This document shows positions 33,494-45,399 of a stretch of DNA of 64,000 bases, piece after piece (positions within the stretch are counted from its first letter, which is position 1; each line of letters starts with the position of its first letter). Source of the DNA: Lepidonotus clava (lineage: Eukaryota; Annelida; Polychaeta; Phyllodocida; Polynoidae); NCBI GenBank assembly GCA_936440205.1, contig OW387148.1:44551003-44615002 (forward strand), written 5' to 3'. The notes beneath the pieces are model-generated. The model did no database searches, was not told the origin of the DNA, and saw nothing but the letters and a program-made list of their open reading frames with translations. The translations under genes and the position numbers were made by a program.

Positions 33494-35195
33494 GGAAATG
33501 ATACAATTAATTGATATTGCGTGATACACTCGTGAATGGCCATAACTGATGTACAAATAATATATGACATACCATCTGACGCTTAACTTAGCGTCCATTC
33601 AAACTTAACCTATCATACCTTATCTAATTTATGCTATTTTGTATCTGATTACTGATTTTGTGTGTAATATAACCTTGCTATACACAATTGTGACTAGTTC
33701 GACCGACATAGTCTTGTTTATAAATCAACATTTTGTTTGTTTGTCCATTTGAATATATATTATATGACATTTAACTTAGTGTCAATAATTTCATCTAATC
33801 TAGTTTTGTATATCCTCACTGACAATGTTGTAAATACATCTATACCTACATGGAAGATCTTTGATCTAGAAGAATGTGGTTGAATAAATAATAAAAAAAA
33901 AAAAAAAAAAAAAAAAACGACAACAGTGCTATAGCATGTAAATCACTGTGGAACATACCGATTCCAAACACACACAATAACCTTTCTGAAATAGATATAA
34001 TAAACGGAGTAAAAAATGGAACTATTTTTGGATTAGTATCAGTGGACATACACACACCTACTCACCTTAAATTTAAGTTTGAAGAAATGACACCCATTTT
34101 TAAAAATACAATGGTCTCAAGAGATGATGTAGGGAAACACATGAAACAACATGTATTAAAGAACGATAGAGTGAAAAGACCACAACGCCAATTGATTGGT
34201 AGTTATTTTGCAAACAATATTTTATTAGTTTCTCCACTACTTAATTGGTATTTAGAAAACGGTTTAATAGTAACAAAAGTTCACATACTAGTTGAATACA
34301 TACCGCAGAAATCATTTCTGTCATTTGTTGATCAAGTAACAGAGGCACGAAGAAAAGGAGATAAAAACCCAGACTGTAAAATTCTCTCTGACCTCTACAA
34401 ACTCCTAGGAAACAGCTCATACGGAAAAACAGTTTGTAATAAACAAAACTTCACAAACACTCGATATATGTCACCAGAAAAAGCCGCTAGAATAGCTCTT
34501 CACTGGACAGTGCAAGATGTCCAAGACTTATGTGAAGATACATGTGAAGTCTCATCACTCCCTACATCAATAACATATGACCTTCCGGTTCAAATAGGTT
34601 TCATGGTATATCAATATACCAAACTGAAAATGTTACAATTTTACTTCGACTTCTTATCCAAATACATCGACGAAACTGACTTCGAACTCTGTGAAATGGA
34701 TACAGACAGTCTGTATTTTGCACTCAGCGCACAGACTTTAGATGAATTAATAATTCCAGAAAAAAGAGAAGCCTATTATAGAGAACTCCACTTATGGTTA
34801 CCATCAGAATCTTGTGATAATGAACATCACAGAGAACAGTATATAATAGCGAAAACAAATAACTTACCATGGCTTCCACAACCATGCTGTAAAGAAAGAG
34901 AAGAGTACGACAAACACACTCCAGGACTATTCAAAATTGAATGGGAAGGTGATGAAATGACTTCACTAAATCAAAATGTTATATTGGTCATGGAAAAGAA
35001 AAGAAAACTAGCTGTAAAGGTGTGATACAGAAACAAAACATACTTGACATGCAATCCTTTAACACCGTACTCAAATCACAAATCGCTATGGATGCCGTTA
35101 ACACAGGATTCAAAATTGTAGATCATCATAATAATAACATACAAACAGAAAAAGAGAGGTTTAAGTTATCAATATATAAAAAGAAAAACTTGTGA

Positions 35196-35800
35196 AGACG
35201 GTGTGAGCACGATACCCTTAGATATCTAAGAATTCGGCAATCATGTTGTAAATATTCATTCTGAAAATATGACAGACTTATAACTATAGCATATACCATT
35301 TATGATGTAAATACTCGTTTCAACAAAAAAAAAATTAAAAAAATTAAAATTCAAAACTATTAAAAAAACATAAAAAGTAAAGGAAAAGATAAAAAAAGAA
35401 AGAAAAAAATAAGCATGTACATAGTATTATATGTAACTGGTTTTTGAAAATATATAAAAGTTGAAATAAAAAAAAAAAAAAAATAAATATCTAAGAAAAA
35501 CAAAAAAAAACTATAAAAATATAATAAATTTAATTATTTTTTTTAAATTATACAATATCTCACATAGAGACAGAAAAAAATGCATGGCTTTATCTAGGGT
35601 AGAACTCCCGCCAGCGAAAATCTCAGCGAATCACAGAGAAATTTCAGGTGTCTACCCACTGCCAGTTATTTTCTTGTACATACTACATAGTAAATACTAC
35701 AAAAATAACTGGATACCCATATTTTATTCAACTAGTTGATTAGTTTAAGTTTATATAAACGTATATTATATAGTTCAAGTACTATATTACATCTTTCAAT
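35196..35800. other. No gene; A-rich intergenic stretch of the Polinton
   Basis: Very A-rich sequence (about 35320-35580) with no coding frame. Confidence 0.6.
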
Positions 35801-36294
35801 ATGAGTGACAGCCACAGCAACTATTCAGATTTTCTAATCGATTTGGCAAGCAATGATACAATATTGCTGAGTCACAACCTGAATCTCCGGATTGTACTGT
35901 CGACTCTCACTACCCATCAGCAGACATTAACTTTTGCCTTATGCAAAAAAATGATAAACTCGCTGTACTTTGCGGATGTAGTGAATATTTCTTTTGGGAG
36001 ATTATCCCTGCACAGTACAGTGACTTTTATCTGAAACCACACCACGTTAGTACTGTAGACCACACCACTGGTACGATGCGATCCTGTCCCACTTTTACAG
36101 AAGCTATGTGGGATGGTTATAACATCGCGATGAGCCAGCTTATCAATGGCGATAACCACAACGACTACTGTTTGGCGGTGTATCAACACCATCAGGACTC
36201 ATGTTTCAGAGTTACTACAAGATACACCGTCAACAGTGTAAAAACACTTATGGTTTTCATTGAGCAACATAAAGTGACAGCCTGTAAACTATAG
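35801..36294 (+). pseudogene. Unrecognised small ORF region of the Polinton right arm
   Basis: Plus-strand frames read MSDSHSNYSDFLIDLASND at the start and, in the second half, CGCSEYFFWEIIPAQYSDFYL and TFTEAMWDGYNIAMSQLI. The open frames overlap in the middle, so it may be one gene in a fossil element. No family recognised. Confidence 0.35.
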
Positions 36295-36378
36295 GGTGGT
36301 TTCTAGGACCCCATAGAATACTTGTTCAAAACCAAAGCATAAACTATAGGTGGCCTCTAGGGCCCCATAGAATACTGT
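36287..36378 (+). repeat. Two-copy tandem repeat
   Basis: AAACTATAGGGTGG...CCCCATAGAATACT recurs once about 54 bases later, with a few differences. From 36380 to 37150 I see no gene. Confidence 0.7.
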
Positions 36379-37156
36379 CAGTCAAAGCCAGGCCATACTG
36401 GAGATGGCTGGTGCAGCAGCAGCAGCATGGTGAGGGTGAGTCAGTGAACAAAGAACAGGACAAGTCAAGCTCAGTGGACAGACTGATGATTGGGAGAATT
36501 GGTCTCCAATTTATACAGAATCTCGGTACAGGGCCACAGCTGTCAGAAGTTGGACACGTGTAGTTCTCCACATTTATGAAGAGAAAATCCATAATACATG
36601 ACACATGTGTCCCTGATGCAGTGTGTAAAAGTATTGACTACCTCCATACATCTGGCAAGAACAGTTACACAATTGATCTGTGGCCTGCCATGTTACACCA
36701 CAATTTCACAGCCCAATAACCAAGTTTATAGTTCATTAACTTTCTGAATAATGTTATACTTACCACACCAAGAGCACATTCCCAATGCCATTAATTTGTA
36801 GGTTTACATAAAGTTTTTAAAGAAATAACCACACCTTAATAGAGCTCATAAAATATTATATGTATAAATGTGTAATCATGCACAATGATACTGGTATATA
36901 TATTCTGGCTAGCTTTCATAAACTCATACTACATCTAGGACCATTTATTCCAGTGACCACCATTAATCTATAAACACATAAAATAGATCCCAGACTTCTA
37001 CAAGCCGTTTCGCAGGCATTTTGTAAATGTAGAATCCGTGATTCCGATGTCACTTTTGTTGGTCCTTTGTTCTGTTTTACATGTATACAACTACACTGCG
37101 AGCTAAAATCAATTTACATTCAGGCCACTGAAAATTTCTTTTCATACCAGGTACAA

Positions 37157-37414
37157 ATGAATCCTGTTTTTGGTCACAATGTGTTAGCGACTGAAGTAGA
37201 CTGTAACTTTTTCAAAGCACCGTCTCTCTTTCACCCTACCATTGCCAAATCCGTCAGAAATCCGCAGCACATGTATGTATACACCCACACATGGGACAAA
37301 GAGAAATTGAAACAGCCAAAGATAAGGACACTTGCCCGGAACTGTTCGCATTGTTTGATTTGTTTACTTCCCGGTAATGGGAACAACGTTTTCTTATGCC
37401 AAAAATGTAAATGA
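37157..37414 (+). CDS. Small ORF with CxxC pairs, Polinton right arm
   Basis: About 85 codons from MNPVFGHNVLATEVDC, ending RNCSHCLICLLPGNGNNVF LCQKCK. The C-x2-C-x2-C ... C-x2-C spacing near the C-terminus suggests a zinc ribbon. Family unknown. It lies between the small ORF at 35.8 kb and the palindromes next to the right terminal repeat. Confidence 0.4.
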   Translation: MNPVFGHNVLATEVDCNFFKAPSLFHPTIAKSVRNPQHMYVYTHTWDKEKLKQPKIRTLARNCSHCLICLLPGNGNNVFLCQKCK

Positions 37415-37577
37415 ATTTTATATGTTGTGTTTTCTATACTATACTAATATTATTTAATGAATACCAATACGAAACACTAGAAATCAAATTAAACTGAATA
37501 CATAGTCATTAAAGTAGACGTAATCGAATTGAATAGTAGTAATAGAATATTTAAAATTGTAAAGGGGGCAGTGCGCG

Positions 37578-37676
37578 CAACCCCAAGGGAGGGCTGTTTT
37601 TTGGAATGAGCTGGAGAGCTCCGGCCGTACGGCCTCCAGTCTCCACCTCATTCTACACAGCCCTTGCATTGGGTTG
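37578..37676. repeat. Imperfect palindrome 1 near the Polinton right end
   Basis: About 98 bases fold back on themselves: GCAACCCC...AGGGCTGT...GGAATGAG on the left pairs with CTCATTCT...ACAGCCCT...GGGTTGC on the right. The apex is CCGGCCGTACGGCC. The sequence is GC-rich within AT-rich DNA. Confidence 0.75.
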
Positions 37677-37744
37677 CCCGCAATGCCTCTTTGCAATTAA
37701 AATATATCACGACATATTTAATAATTTAATCATAACCAAAATAA

Positions 37745-37880
37745 AGGGCCCCTGAGAAAACATCTATACCTACATATATTCCTAGCGTTGAGGAACGATG
37801 TGCACACCTCCGGCCTTACGGCCTCCGGTGTCCACGTCGTTCCACGCTCTCTTGCCATGGCGTGTTTTCTCAGTGCCCCT
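37745..37880. repeat. Imperfect palindrome 2 near the Polinton right end
   Basis: About 135 bases: CCCCTGAGAAAACA...GGAACGATGTG on the left pairs with CACGTCGTTCC...TGTTTTCTCAGTGCCCC on the right. Its apex, CTCCGGCCTTACGGCCTCC, nearly repeats that of palindrome 1. Confidence 0.75.
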
Positions 37881-37959
37881 GTTTTCTAATATTTATGACC
37901 TGATTATATCTTCTCTGACCTCTGACCTCTGACCTAATTATAAAATAGTTATATAACCT

Positions 37960-38121
37960 TTAACCTCTCCTGACCTAATTTTAAAAGTAGGTCATAATAA
38001 CCTAATTATCAAAACTCTATATTAGTCTATGAACCTATTTTAGACCTAAACTCGGTCGTAGTGACCTACTGACCTACTTAGTAGCATTGACTATGCGCGC
38101 CAGCGACTCCATCATACTACT
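37960..38121 (-). repeat. Polinton right terminal inverted repeat
   Basis: Reverse complement partner of 4136-4300. Just inside it, TGACCTC-type words are repeated several times (37905-37985). Confidence 0.85.
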
Positions 38122-38127
38122 GCTGGC
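38122..38127 (+). repeat. Right target-site duplication of the Polinton
   Basis: GCTGGC, the same as 4130-4135. Confidence 0.85.
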
Positions 38128-38143
38128 CCTTAGTCCACTTTGA

Positions 38144-39241
38144 TCAGGTACGTGCCCCACAACATCTCCTCAAACAGACGACTATTTGGAGGCCCGGTAG
38201 TAATGTGTTCACTAGGGTTCCGACCATTTTAATGTATTCTTCTGCAGACCCTTTGTGGTGGGGGATGGTTGTTTCGTTAGCAGGCTCTGAGGGCAGGGTA
38301 CTGGTGGGCAGCCAGTATGTAGTTGACTGATGATGAAGGGGCATGGGCAGAGGCGTTGACGTTTGAAGATGAAGGGCCATGAGTGGATGTGTGGCAGACA
38401 AATCCGAGGGGCCTTGTGGCTGTGTGGGCAGGGCAAAGGTGGGCACTCTATCTGTCGTTGTTTCATGATGAAAGGGCATGAGCAGAGGTGTAGCAGAGGC
38501 ATCCCAGGGGCTTTGTGGCTGTGTGGGCGAAGTGACACAGAATGGTGGTCTGTACGTCGTGGGTTGCTCATGAAGGGCCCTGGGCACAGGTGTAGCGGAG
38601 GCACCCCAGGGGCCTTGTGGCTGTGTGGGCAGGGTACAGGTTGGTGGTTTGTATGTGCTGGTCTGATGATGAAGGGGCATTGGCAGAGCTGTAGTTTAGG
38701 CACCCGAGGGGCCTTGTGGCTCCAAGTACCTCTGGACCAAGGTGCAGGTAGTGTTCCTGGAGTAGCGGGGCCGACGGGCCTCCTGGAGTCATGGCGACAG
38801 GGGCCGGTGTCTGTTGGACTGTATGGAGCTTTGCTGGACATACAACATGTTGTAGTGGTGGCCTGCACCCCTCTGAAGTGAAGGTCATGCAGGGTGGGTT
38901 CTGCTGTGGTACTTGTCACACCGTGCACTTGCCCTGGGGGTCTTCTCCCTTGAACACGGGTCGGGCGATGTGGTTTCTCATCCTGGCCCTGGGTTGGAAC
39001 TTGTAGATGGCCCTGGAAACTGGGCCACGTGGTCTGCCATTTCCTCCATCGCCTCTGTGCGCTTTCTCTGGTGGTGGTGTTTCCGTGCATGCTTTGAGAG
39101 GCAGATCTCACTACAAACCTTGCATGTATAGCTAGGGACTTTGGTATCATGGAAATGTGTGTAGTGACGCCTTGCCCCCTTGGCTGTACTGAAGACTTTC
39201 TGGCACTCTGGGCATTTGGCCGCCATCTTTGAATTCGTCAC
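38144..39241 (-). pseudogene. C2H2 zinc-finger gene remnant with coding minisatellite
   Basis: The start MTNSKMAAKCPECQKVFST (39241) opens a classical finger, C-x2-C-x12-H-x4-H, and a second, less regular one (CKVCSEICLSKHARKHHH), then an acidic stretch. The first open frame ends after 87 codons at 38978. The continuation lies in other frames, with a Pro/Thr/Gln-rich tail of 33-34-residue repeats (units start at 38368, 38467, 38569 and 38668, period 99-102 bases), all three frames being open through most of it. So the gene is frameshifted or an intron is missed. The Polinton target hexamer lies 17 bases beyond the last codon, so the Polinton landed in or next to its 3' untranslated region. 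Confidence 0.5.
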
Positions 39242-40103
39242 GTCTACATCAGCAACTTCAGGTACGCGGGCGACAATTTTTTTTATTCACATTTTTTTCT
39301 CTTCTTCTTCCTGTAAATGTAAGTCATTCGCTAAACTGATTCACCGCAGCGCTGCAGCCAAAACCATGATGGTGGCACAACAGTGAGTACACTCTTAATC
39401 TCTGTATTTTTGTCACCGCCAGTATGGCCCCCACAAGTAATGTCACTTATATTGTAGTCATCAACTAGGAAGAACAAAGGTTGGCCATTCCTTAGCATCA
39501 TAAAAGAACAATATATTGTAAGTAATTTTCCAAATTAAGGTGAAAACAAATTCCTATTGTGTGTGGGCGATAATTTGTGAGTTGCGGAATGGAAGGCCGG
39601 TGGACAGTAGTGTAGTCCTCGGTCATAAAAACAAGGAAACATCATGTTTAGGAGAAAAAGATCACCAGGGATAGAAAAGTGGCTAGGCAGGGGTTTCTCA
39701 GAAGAGCAATGACTTTTCTGAAATTGTCACTATACAGTGTCAACCTTGTATTTTCTGCACACCAGATGACAGCTAATCATAGATGCACCGGCCGGCACCA
39801 GACTGGTGCTTATCCCCCCAGGGTTGGGGGCCACTGTTGTAAGTATACCAACTTCTACTTCGCTTATGTTTCAAATAATCTGAATAGTCTACTAATCTAC
39901 CTGTATTCCTAAGTAAGATGGCCGGTGAAACAAATTTGATTAACTGTTGGTCATATCTGTGATTTATATTTATTGTTTGGACAAGCATCCTCTGTGAATA
40001 TTTCCTTTATTGTTGTAAATAAAAGTACATTGTTCAGGAGTAACTTGTTGTCAAATTGAACTGTTAAAAAAGGTCCCTTGATTGATCTCTAGACTGTAAG
40101 GGG
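39242..40103. other. No gene seen
   Basis: Unremarkable sequence upstream of the zinc-finger gene and before the LINE. It would contain the promoter of the former. Confidence 0.5.
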
Positions 40104-42620
40104 GTGGGGATGACCTCATTCTTAATAGAACAAATGAAAGATAGAGACTATTTCTATAGAAAAGCTAAAAAAGGCAAAAACCCAGATGACTGGAATATAG
40201 CCAAACATCTCAGGAATACTACTAATCGAAACATCAGAAATGCCAAAGCAGAATATATAAAAGCACAGCTGGATCTAAATAAAAATGACGGTGCCAAATT
40301 TTTGAGGACTGTTAAAGAGGTATTCCCCAATAAAACCAAACAAACAGCAAATACACTGACATTAGACTTAAATCAAATGGTGAAATAGTTCCAGTAGAAG
40401 AGACAGCAGCCTTCATAAACCAATTCTTTAAAAATGTAGGGAAAGTTACAGGTGAAAGTGTGAATCAGCCTAAAAATCTAAAATCATCGGGAATCAGTTG
40501 TGTGGCCAAGAAGCCCACATCTGAAGTGGCAAATCTGCATGAGGATGAGTTTGATATTGAAAGGCAGCCCATCATTCTAATTGACCAAGTGATAAACCTT
40601 GGTAAAAGCATCAACACTTCTAAATCATCGAAAATTACACATGTTAACTCGAGAATTCTTTGTGATGCATTTCGAGCAATTCCAGAACAACTCACACACT
40701 TACTAAACAGCTCAATAGTGACAAAAGTTTCCCCTCTAAAATGGAAGAAAGCTACAGTAATTTCAATTCCCAAGACTGTGAATTTGAGTGAAATGTCAAA
40801 TTACAGACCTATCTCACTTCTCCATCTTCCAGGAAAAATTCTAGAAAAAATAAGTAAGAAGTACATGAACAATTATCAAGCTATATGGAAACAGAAAAAC
40901 AGATACATGTACATCAGTTTGGTTTCCGTAAAGAAAGGTCAACCATTCAGGCAGTACATCAGCTAACAGATCATATAAACACAGGTTTTAATGAATCACT
41001 ATTAACGGGGGCTGTATATATTTACCTAAGGAAAGTGTTTGATTGCTTTCAACACCTGATACTACTACAAAAGCTGAAAAATACTGAAGTATCTGATCAT
41101 GCCTATGCTGGTTGAAAAGCTACTTAGAGAGTAGACAACAAAGAATGCTTGCCAACAATAATTACTCACAGTAATCAAGGCTCAATACTGGGTCCACTAC
41201 TTTATATCATATATGCAAATGACTTAGCAAATATCTTTAAGAAAACAAAGGCCATTTTATATGCTGATGATACAGTAATTTACACTAGTGGTAGAACCGT
41301 GACAGATTTAGAAAATAACATCCAGTCAGACTTGGACAGGCATAATGAATGGTCCACAAATAATGGCATTAAGGTCAATGTAAAGAAAACAAAATATATG
41401 ACATTTGGTAGTCATGCCAGATTATCAAATAACCCTATAATGAATCTACACTTAAGGAATCAACAAATAGACAAAGTACACAGTTATACATACCTGGGCA
41501 TTGCACTTGATGAACAGTTAACTTTTGGAAAACATATCACAGCAACAATTAATAGGGTTTCAGATAAAATCTATCAACTCAAGAAAATGAGGAACTTTAT
41601 AAACAGCAAAGCGGCTCTCCTTATTTTACAAAAACATGATACTCCCAATTTTGGAGTATGGAGATGTATTTTTTGTCTCTACAAAGTCCGAAAGCAAAAA
41701 GAAACTACAAATATTACAAAATAAAGCATTAAGATGTGCATTAAACAAGGAAAATACAAACATAAAGAGGGCAAAATTCTTAAACTGAAATGGAGAAGAA
41801 AACAGCCTTTGGGGCAGTTAATATACCAAACCACTAACCTTAAATCATTCAATGGCTGGAAGTGTCACAAGAGTAACATTAAAACTAGAAGTAGTAAGAA
41901 AAAGCTCATCCAACTGAAAAAGTACAAAAAAAGTGTAACCTATGCTGGGGTGAAAATTTGGAACTCCTTGCCTAAGCAGCTTCAAAAAATATACATTTTA
42001 TTAAGCATTTAAGGGGCAACTCCAATTGCACTTAAATAAACTAGTCAATGAGAAATCTAACTCCTAGTAGACTTTAAAGCCAACAAAGCATAGTGGTAAA
42101 AGGACAATCAAACAAAGCTGGAGTAAAAGAACTATACAGGCAATCCTTAGATTAACTGACAAAACACAAATAATTTAGGTAAATGTGTGAAGATACTACC
42201 ATCATCACCACATCTCAATACATTACTTACCCCCTCTCCCGCAATCACTTTTATCCCGTTAGATGATCCACTAAATGAATTATTCTGCATAATTCTCACA
42301 TAGTGTATATTACATCATAATACAGAATAAGTGTCACCTAAAACTTTAAAATACTCTGCTCAAATCAGCCAGCCTTCTTATCAATCATCCTGTTAATGCT
42401 AAAATTCATGTTCTAGTTGTCTCATAACTGTAGCTCTTTCATTAACTTTTATCTCTTAACCTGTACATGTAAGCTTGTAAACATATTATAGAATTGTGTT
42501 CATTGTTAAGATGAGATTGGTAAGCCAGAGTTCTATCTGCTGGCAGTATCTGGAAGACTGGTGTCATATTTCACCAAAGATCTGTATGATTCTGGAAATC
42601 AATAAAAAATTGTACTAGTC
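40104..42620 (+). mobile_element. Decayed LINE, linker and reverse transcriptase
   Basis: Pieces in several frames make up a LINE ORF2: KAKKGKNPDDWNIAKHLR (linker), MSNYRPISLLHLPGKILEK, HQFGFRKERSTIQAVHQL, QGSILGPLLYIIYANDL, the catalytic AILYADDTVIYTSG, YTYLGIALDEQLTFGKH and the tail YAGVKIWNSLPKQLQK. The endonuclease is absent, so it is 5'-truncated. At least five frame changes and stops are present (for example near 40385, 40870, 41112 and 41730). The 3' end is near AATAAAAAATTG (42600-42613). It is similar in type to, but clearly a different family from, the LINE at 29-33.9 kb. Older than that one, judging by lesions. Confidence 0.8.
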
Positions 42621-42859
42621 TTTATAGCAAGTTACAGACAATTCACCTTTTTTGTAAACAACAGTACTAGTATCTAGTCACTGCTGGTCGGAACAGCTGA
42701 TCTATGTTTACAACCTGGCCCACCACATGGTGAAGAAAAATTATATTGAGGGCTTGCTGTTTCCCATGCCCATACACTATTGTGTTTATAGAGGAGTATC
42801 GTTGTAACGCATTATGGTTTATGGAAATACAATAAATATTGTTCCAGCCCATACCCTGA

Positions 42860-44256
42860 GATGCCAAAGCGGCCGAGGATGCTTGAGACACCCACGGCCC
42901 CATTAACGTCGAGGCGGCTACTCAGGATGGACGAAGCGGCTCCAACCCAGGATGAAGCCATGTCCCCTGACCTGAGACCGTCTGATACTGAAAGCTTCAC
43001 AAGGTGATTATTATTTATTATAGCTTAAAAAACTGTCACGACTGTATAGGCCCATTGACCCAAGTTATCTCAACCATTAACTCATGCTAGCACTATTACA
43101 TGATTAAAGTTTTGATGACCGGATCATTTCGGTGGATTATTGGGACTAGTAGACATTCTGAAGCAAAATTTTGTTGCAGTTCAGGTGAACTCTGCCAAAT
43201 GGAAAAGCCAAATAACAGAGGTCTTTCAACAGGATAATAAAATGAACGTTTTGCATTGAAACACAGCTGCAGTTCCTAACACTTCCTCCTTTCACACTCT
43301 ACTTGTGAAGTTGCAGGTGTGACCCACACCTTACTGTCGCCAATAACAAGCAGTGCGCCTTTTATAGCGTACTCCAAATGCACAAGCAAAATACCAACTA
43401 ATGTTACTCTCTTCCAGCCATTGATGGGCACCCATTGTTAAGTAATGCAACTAAATTGTAGACTTTTTGATTGTAGCTCGAAGCTCTTTGGCAGCAGTCC
43501 AGGGGACAGTAGTGTACACAGTAATTTGGACTGGGAGTGCTTCCTGTGTGGAGAGGAACCCTCGAAGGTAATTCTTGAAATAACTCCCAAATATTGAAAA
43601 AGCATGCCTTCACCATGTTAGTTCTTTCAATGGATTTGAATTACATAAAGAAGGTACATTTTATGTGAGAGATAGGGATGTACCTGCCCAACTGTTAAGC
43701 TTACATTGATTACTTAACACTCTGCCTTTAACATAACTACAAACGATTGGTTCAGATGCTAAGGCAGTATTGACAGCGGTATTACTGAATGCTTAAAGAT
43801 ATTCATGTCATTTTTGTAGGTAGACTGGGAGTACCTGAAAAATGCGCTGGATGTCAACATGGCAACACATAACATACGGAATTCCGTGTATTTGCCCTGT
43901 GAAGTGTGTTCTTCGACATGAAATATAGGTATGTATTACAAAGGGTCTTTATTTCATGAGTGATGTGTTCCAAAACATATACGGCACATGTAATCCTTCG
44001 TCTAACTAGTCAATATTGTTTCCATTTTGGTGGTAGCAGGACAGGCTCGGGCTATATTCCATATTTCACAAATGACCTGTACTGAAAACAAACAAAAAAA
44101 AAAACTGTTGGTTAAAGTCTTGCTGTATTCATTTTACAGAATTTACGTGGTGTGCAGCTAATGCAAAGCTGTCTTTTACCTGGCATGTGCAGAATATCAG
44201 CCTGCCATGATCCTGGAGTCCGAGGTGATCTGCGAGAGGTGTGCCAAAGAATAGGT
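42860..44256 (+). pseudogene. Broken PHD-finger gene, relative of the 21-kb copy
   Basis: Four exons can be placed. Exon 1, about 42860-43000, encodes MPKRPRMLETPTAPL...SDTESFT. Exon 2, 43477-43567 (acceptor TTGTAG, donor AAG|GTAATT), encodes WECFLCGEEPSK, the first Cys pair of a PHD finger. Exon 3, about 43821-43930, starts VDWEYLKNALDVN and ends, in another frame, SVFFDMKYR. Exon 4, from about 44141, encodes IYVVCS*CKAVFYLACAEY and VICERCAKE with stop. Exons 3 and 4 match the two exons at 20.86-21.33 kb, including SVYLGKLYR/SVFFDMKYR across the same intron. One frameshift in exon 3 and an in-frame TAA in exon 4 mark it as dead. Confidence 0.6.
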
Positions 44257-45399
44257 TGGTCTATGTTTAATTGCCAAGTTTGGAATTTGTATTCGAAACA
44301 CTACTGACCAGGGGGTTAACCCACGCTCGAAACAACTAATAGCTGGAGACCGAATGCATCCATGCATCGCGGAATATTAATTATTTACACCCCATACACA
44401 GACTAGGGCGGGTCTAAAGGAGTTCCCTACAAAAATGGATTTATACACAGAGATGGGTGATATTATATCTTATTGATTTTATCTGGCTAGGGCAGACAAT
44501 CGCTTAGTGATTTCAGATAATGATTGTAGTTTGAGTCTTGGACCCTCAAATGTATAACTAACTGGTTTTCCAGAACTGCAACTCCATCGGCCTGGGAGTG
44601 CCGACTGTTACTTTTGCGCAAGGCTGATGACGGCTGCTTTGGATTGCGCAAATCGCTTGTATATACTTTATAATCATAACCACAGGGTGATATTTTTGCG
44701 TGTACATAATAAACTTTACTTATGCCCGACTTGATATTTTGAATAAAACATGTACGTTTGCAAGATGGACTTTCTTGAGTTTGTTGTTCTGTCATAGAGC
44801 AGAGGTGGGATGTCTGTCAACATGAATATTCGGTATAGCGCGAAACATCTACAAGGTTGGTGATGGGACAAAATATACTAAAAACAGATTGTGCGAAAAT
44901 AATGGAGTAAAGAAAAGTTGATTAAATGAAATTAACGACCTAAATATACTCGGGAGGATTGTAGCATAAATATTCCAAACAAGATTGTATCTTTTAAAGA
45001 TGGGAGAAAAATTCGCATACATTTGAAGGTTGGGTGATTGTTTCAGCTGTAAAGGGAGCCAAAAACAATTTAAGGTCAAAGTTTTGTAGATTCTGTTAAC
45101 TAGTGAAATATATTCTATGGTCATAGCCTAGGCTTATGGTAAATAGAGACTGTGTATACGGACTTTAGCTAAATTGAAATCGATGAAACTCTTCGCAGGT
45201 CAATTTTGGTGACCCACCAAAATTGGTTTCTTTACAAACGTTGCTCTTTCTGGCATACATGGCATGAGTGTTATACGTTTTAAGTGATCTTAAAGCTAGT
45301 TTTTATAAGTCATATTGTACCAATGGCTAAAGTTGGACTCTAGGTATGTATTTTTATAGTTATTTGAGTTTCCAAATTTTTATCATATTTTGGCATAAT
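44257..45399. other. No gene seen
   Basis: AT-rich sequence without a supported coding frame or recognised repeat. Confidence 0.5.

Larger units (their letters stand above)
29030..33917 (+). mobile_element. Full-size LINE of the CR1/Jockey group inserted in the Polinton
   Basis: A 5' region of about 640 bases, GC-rich near 29030-29110, precedes an endonuclease ORF (29675-30574) and a reverse transcriptase ORF (31757-33493). A 3' untranslated region ends in AATAATAAAA plus a run of about 23 A at 33893-33917. The polymerase gene of the Polinton resumes directly after it. A MITE (30661-31630) interrupts the linker between the two domains. The left edge is placed only to within about 30 bases. 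No ORF1 was recognised. The clade could be Daphne, Crack or a relative; without a tree I name only the broad group. Confidence 0.85.
25810..35195 (+). pseudogene. Polinton protein-primed DNA polymerase B, split by insertions
   Basis: Family B polymerase of the protein-primed type that copies Polinton DNA from its ends. In order: an N-terminal region with a zinc-finger-like CRKGRRLFETEYNLRRH, the 3'-5' exonuclease strand KIVYDFESYF, FNSGCYDLNLIKRDF, a region with YYNNKDVAPFEKAI and YQFHGCYWHGHACH, then polymerase motif B (LYKLLGNSSYGK) and motif C (EMDTDSLYF), and a basic C-terminus ending near 35195. Two insertions split it: about 0.66 kb at 27.41-28.07 kb and a LINE with nested MITE at about 29.03-33.92 kb. 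Part of the gene between the pieces around the LINE may be missing. It has several other breaks. Confidence 0.85.
4136..38121. mobile_element. Polinton (Maverick) fossil with nested insertions
   Basis: The ends are inverted repeats beginning AGTAGTATAATGGAGTCG (left) and AGTAGTATGATGGAGTCG (right, on the minus strand). About nine in ten positions match over the first 67 bases, fewer further in. The hexamer GCTGGC flanks both ends directly (4130-4135 and 38122-38127), the 6-bp duplication typical of Polintons. Parts seen: major capsid protein, core-like basic protein, second virion protein, integrase with chromodomain, several small conserved ORFs, packaging ATPase and protein-primed DNA polymerase B. 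I did not find the adenain-type protease. The copy is broken, with roughly a dozen or more breaks besides the large insertions, and looks old. Foreign pieces are the central block (about 12.55-24.91 kb), about 0.66 kb at 27.4-28.07 kb, and a LINE at about 29.0-33.9 kb. Without them it would be about 16 kb. Confidence 0.9.

Noticed and set aside
4136-38121. Two separate Polintons meeting head to head
   Set aside because: Identical direct hexamers at the two outer edges and a single set of genes fit one insertion better.
38363-39131. Long plus-strand frames opposite the C2H2 gene
   Set aside because: All frames are open because of the 99-102-bp repeat; no domain is visible on that strand.
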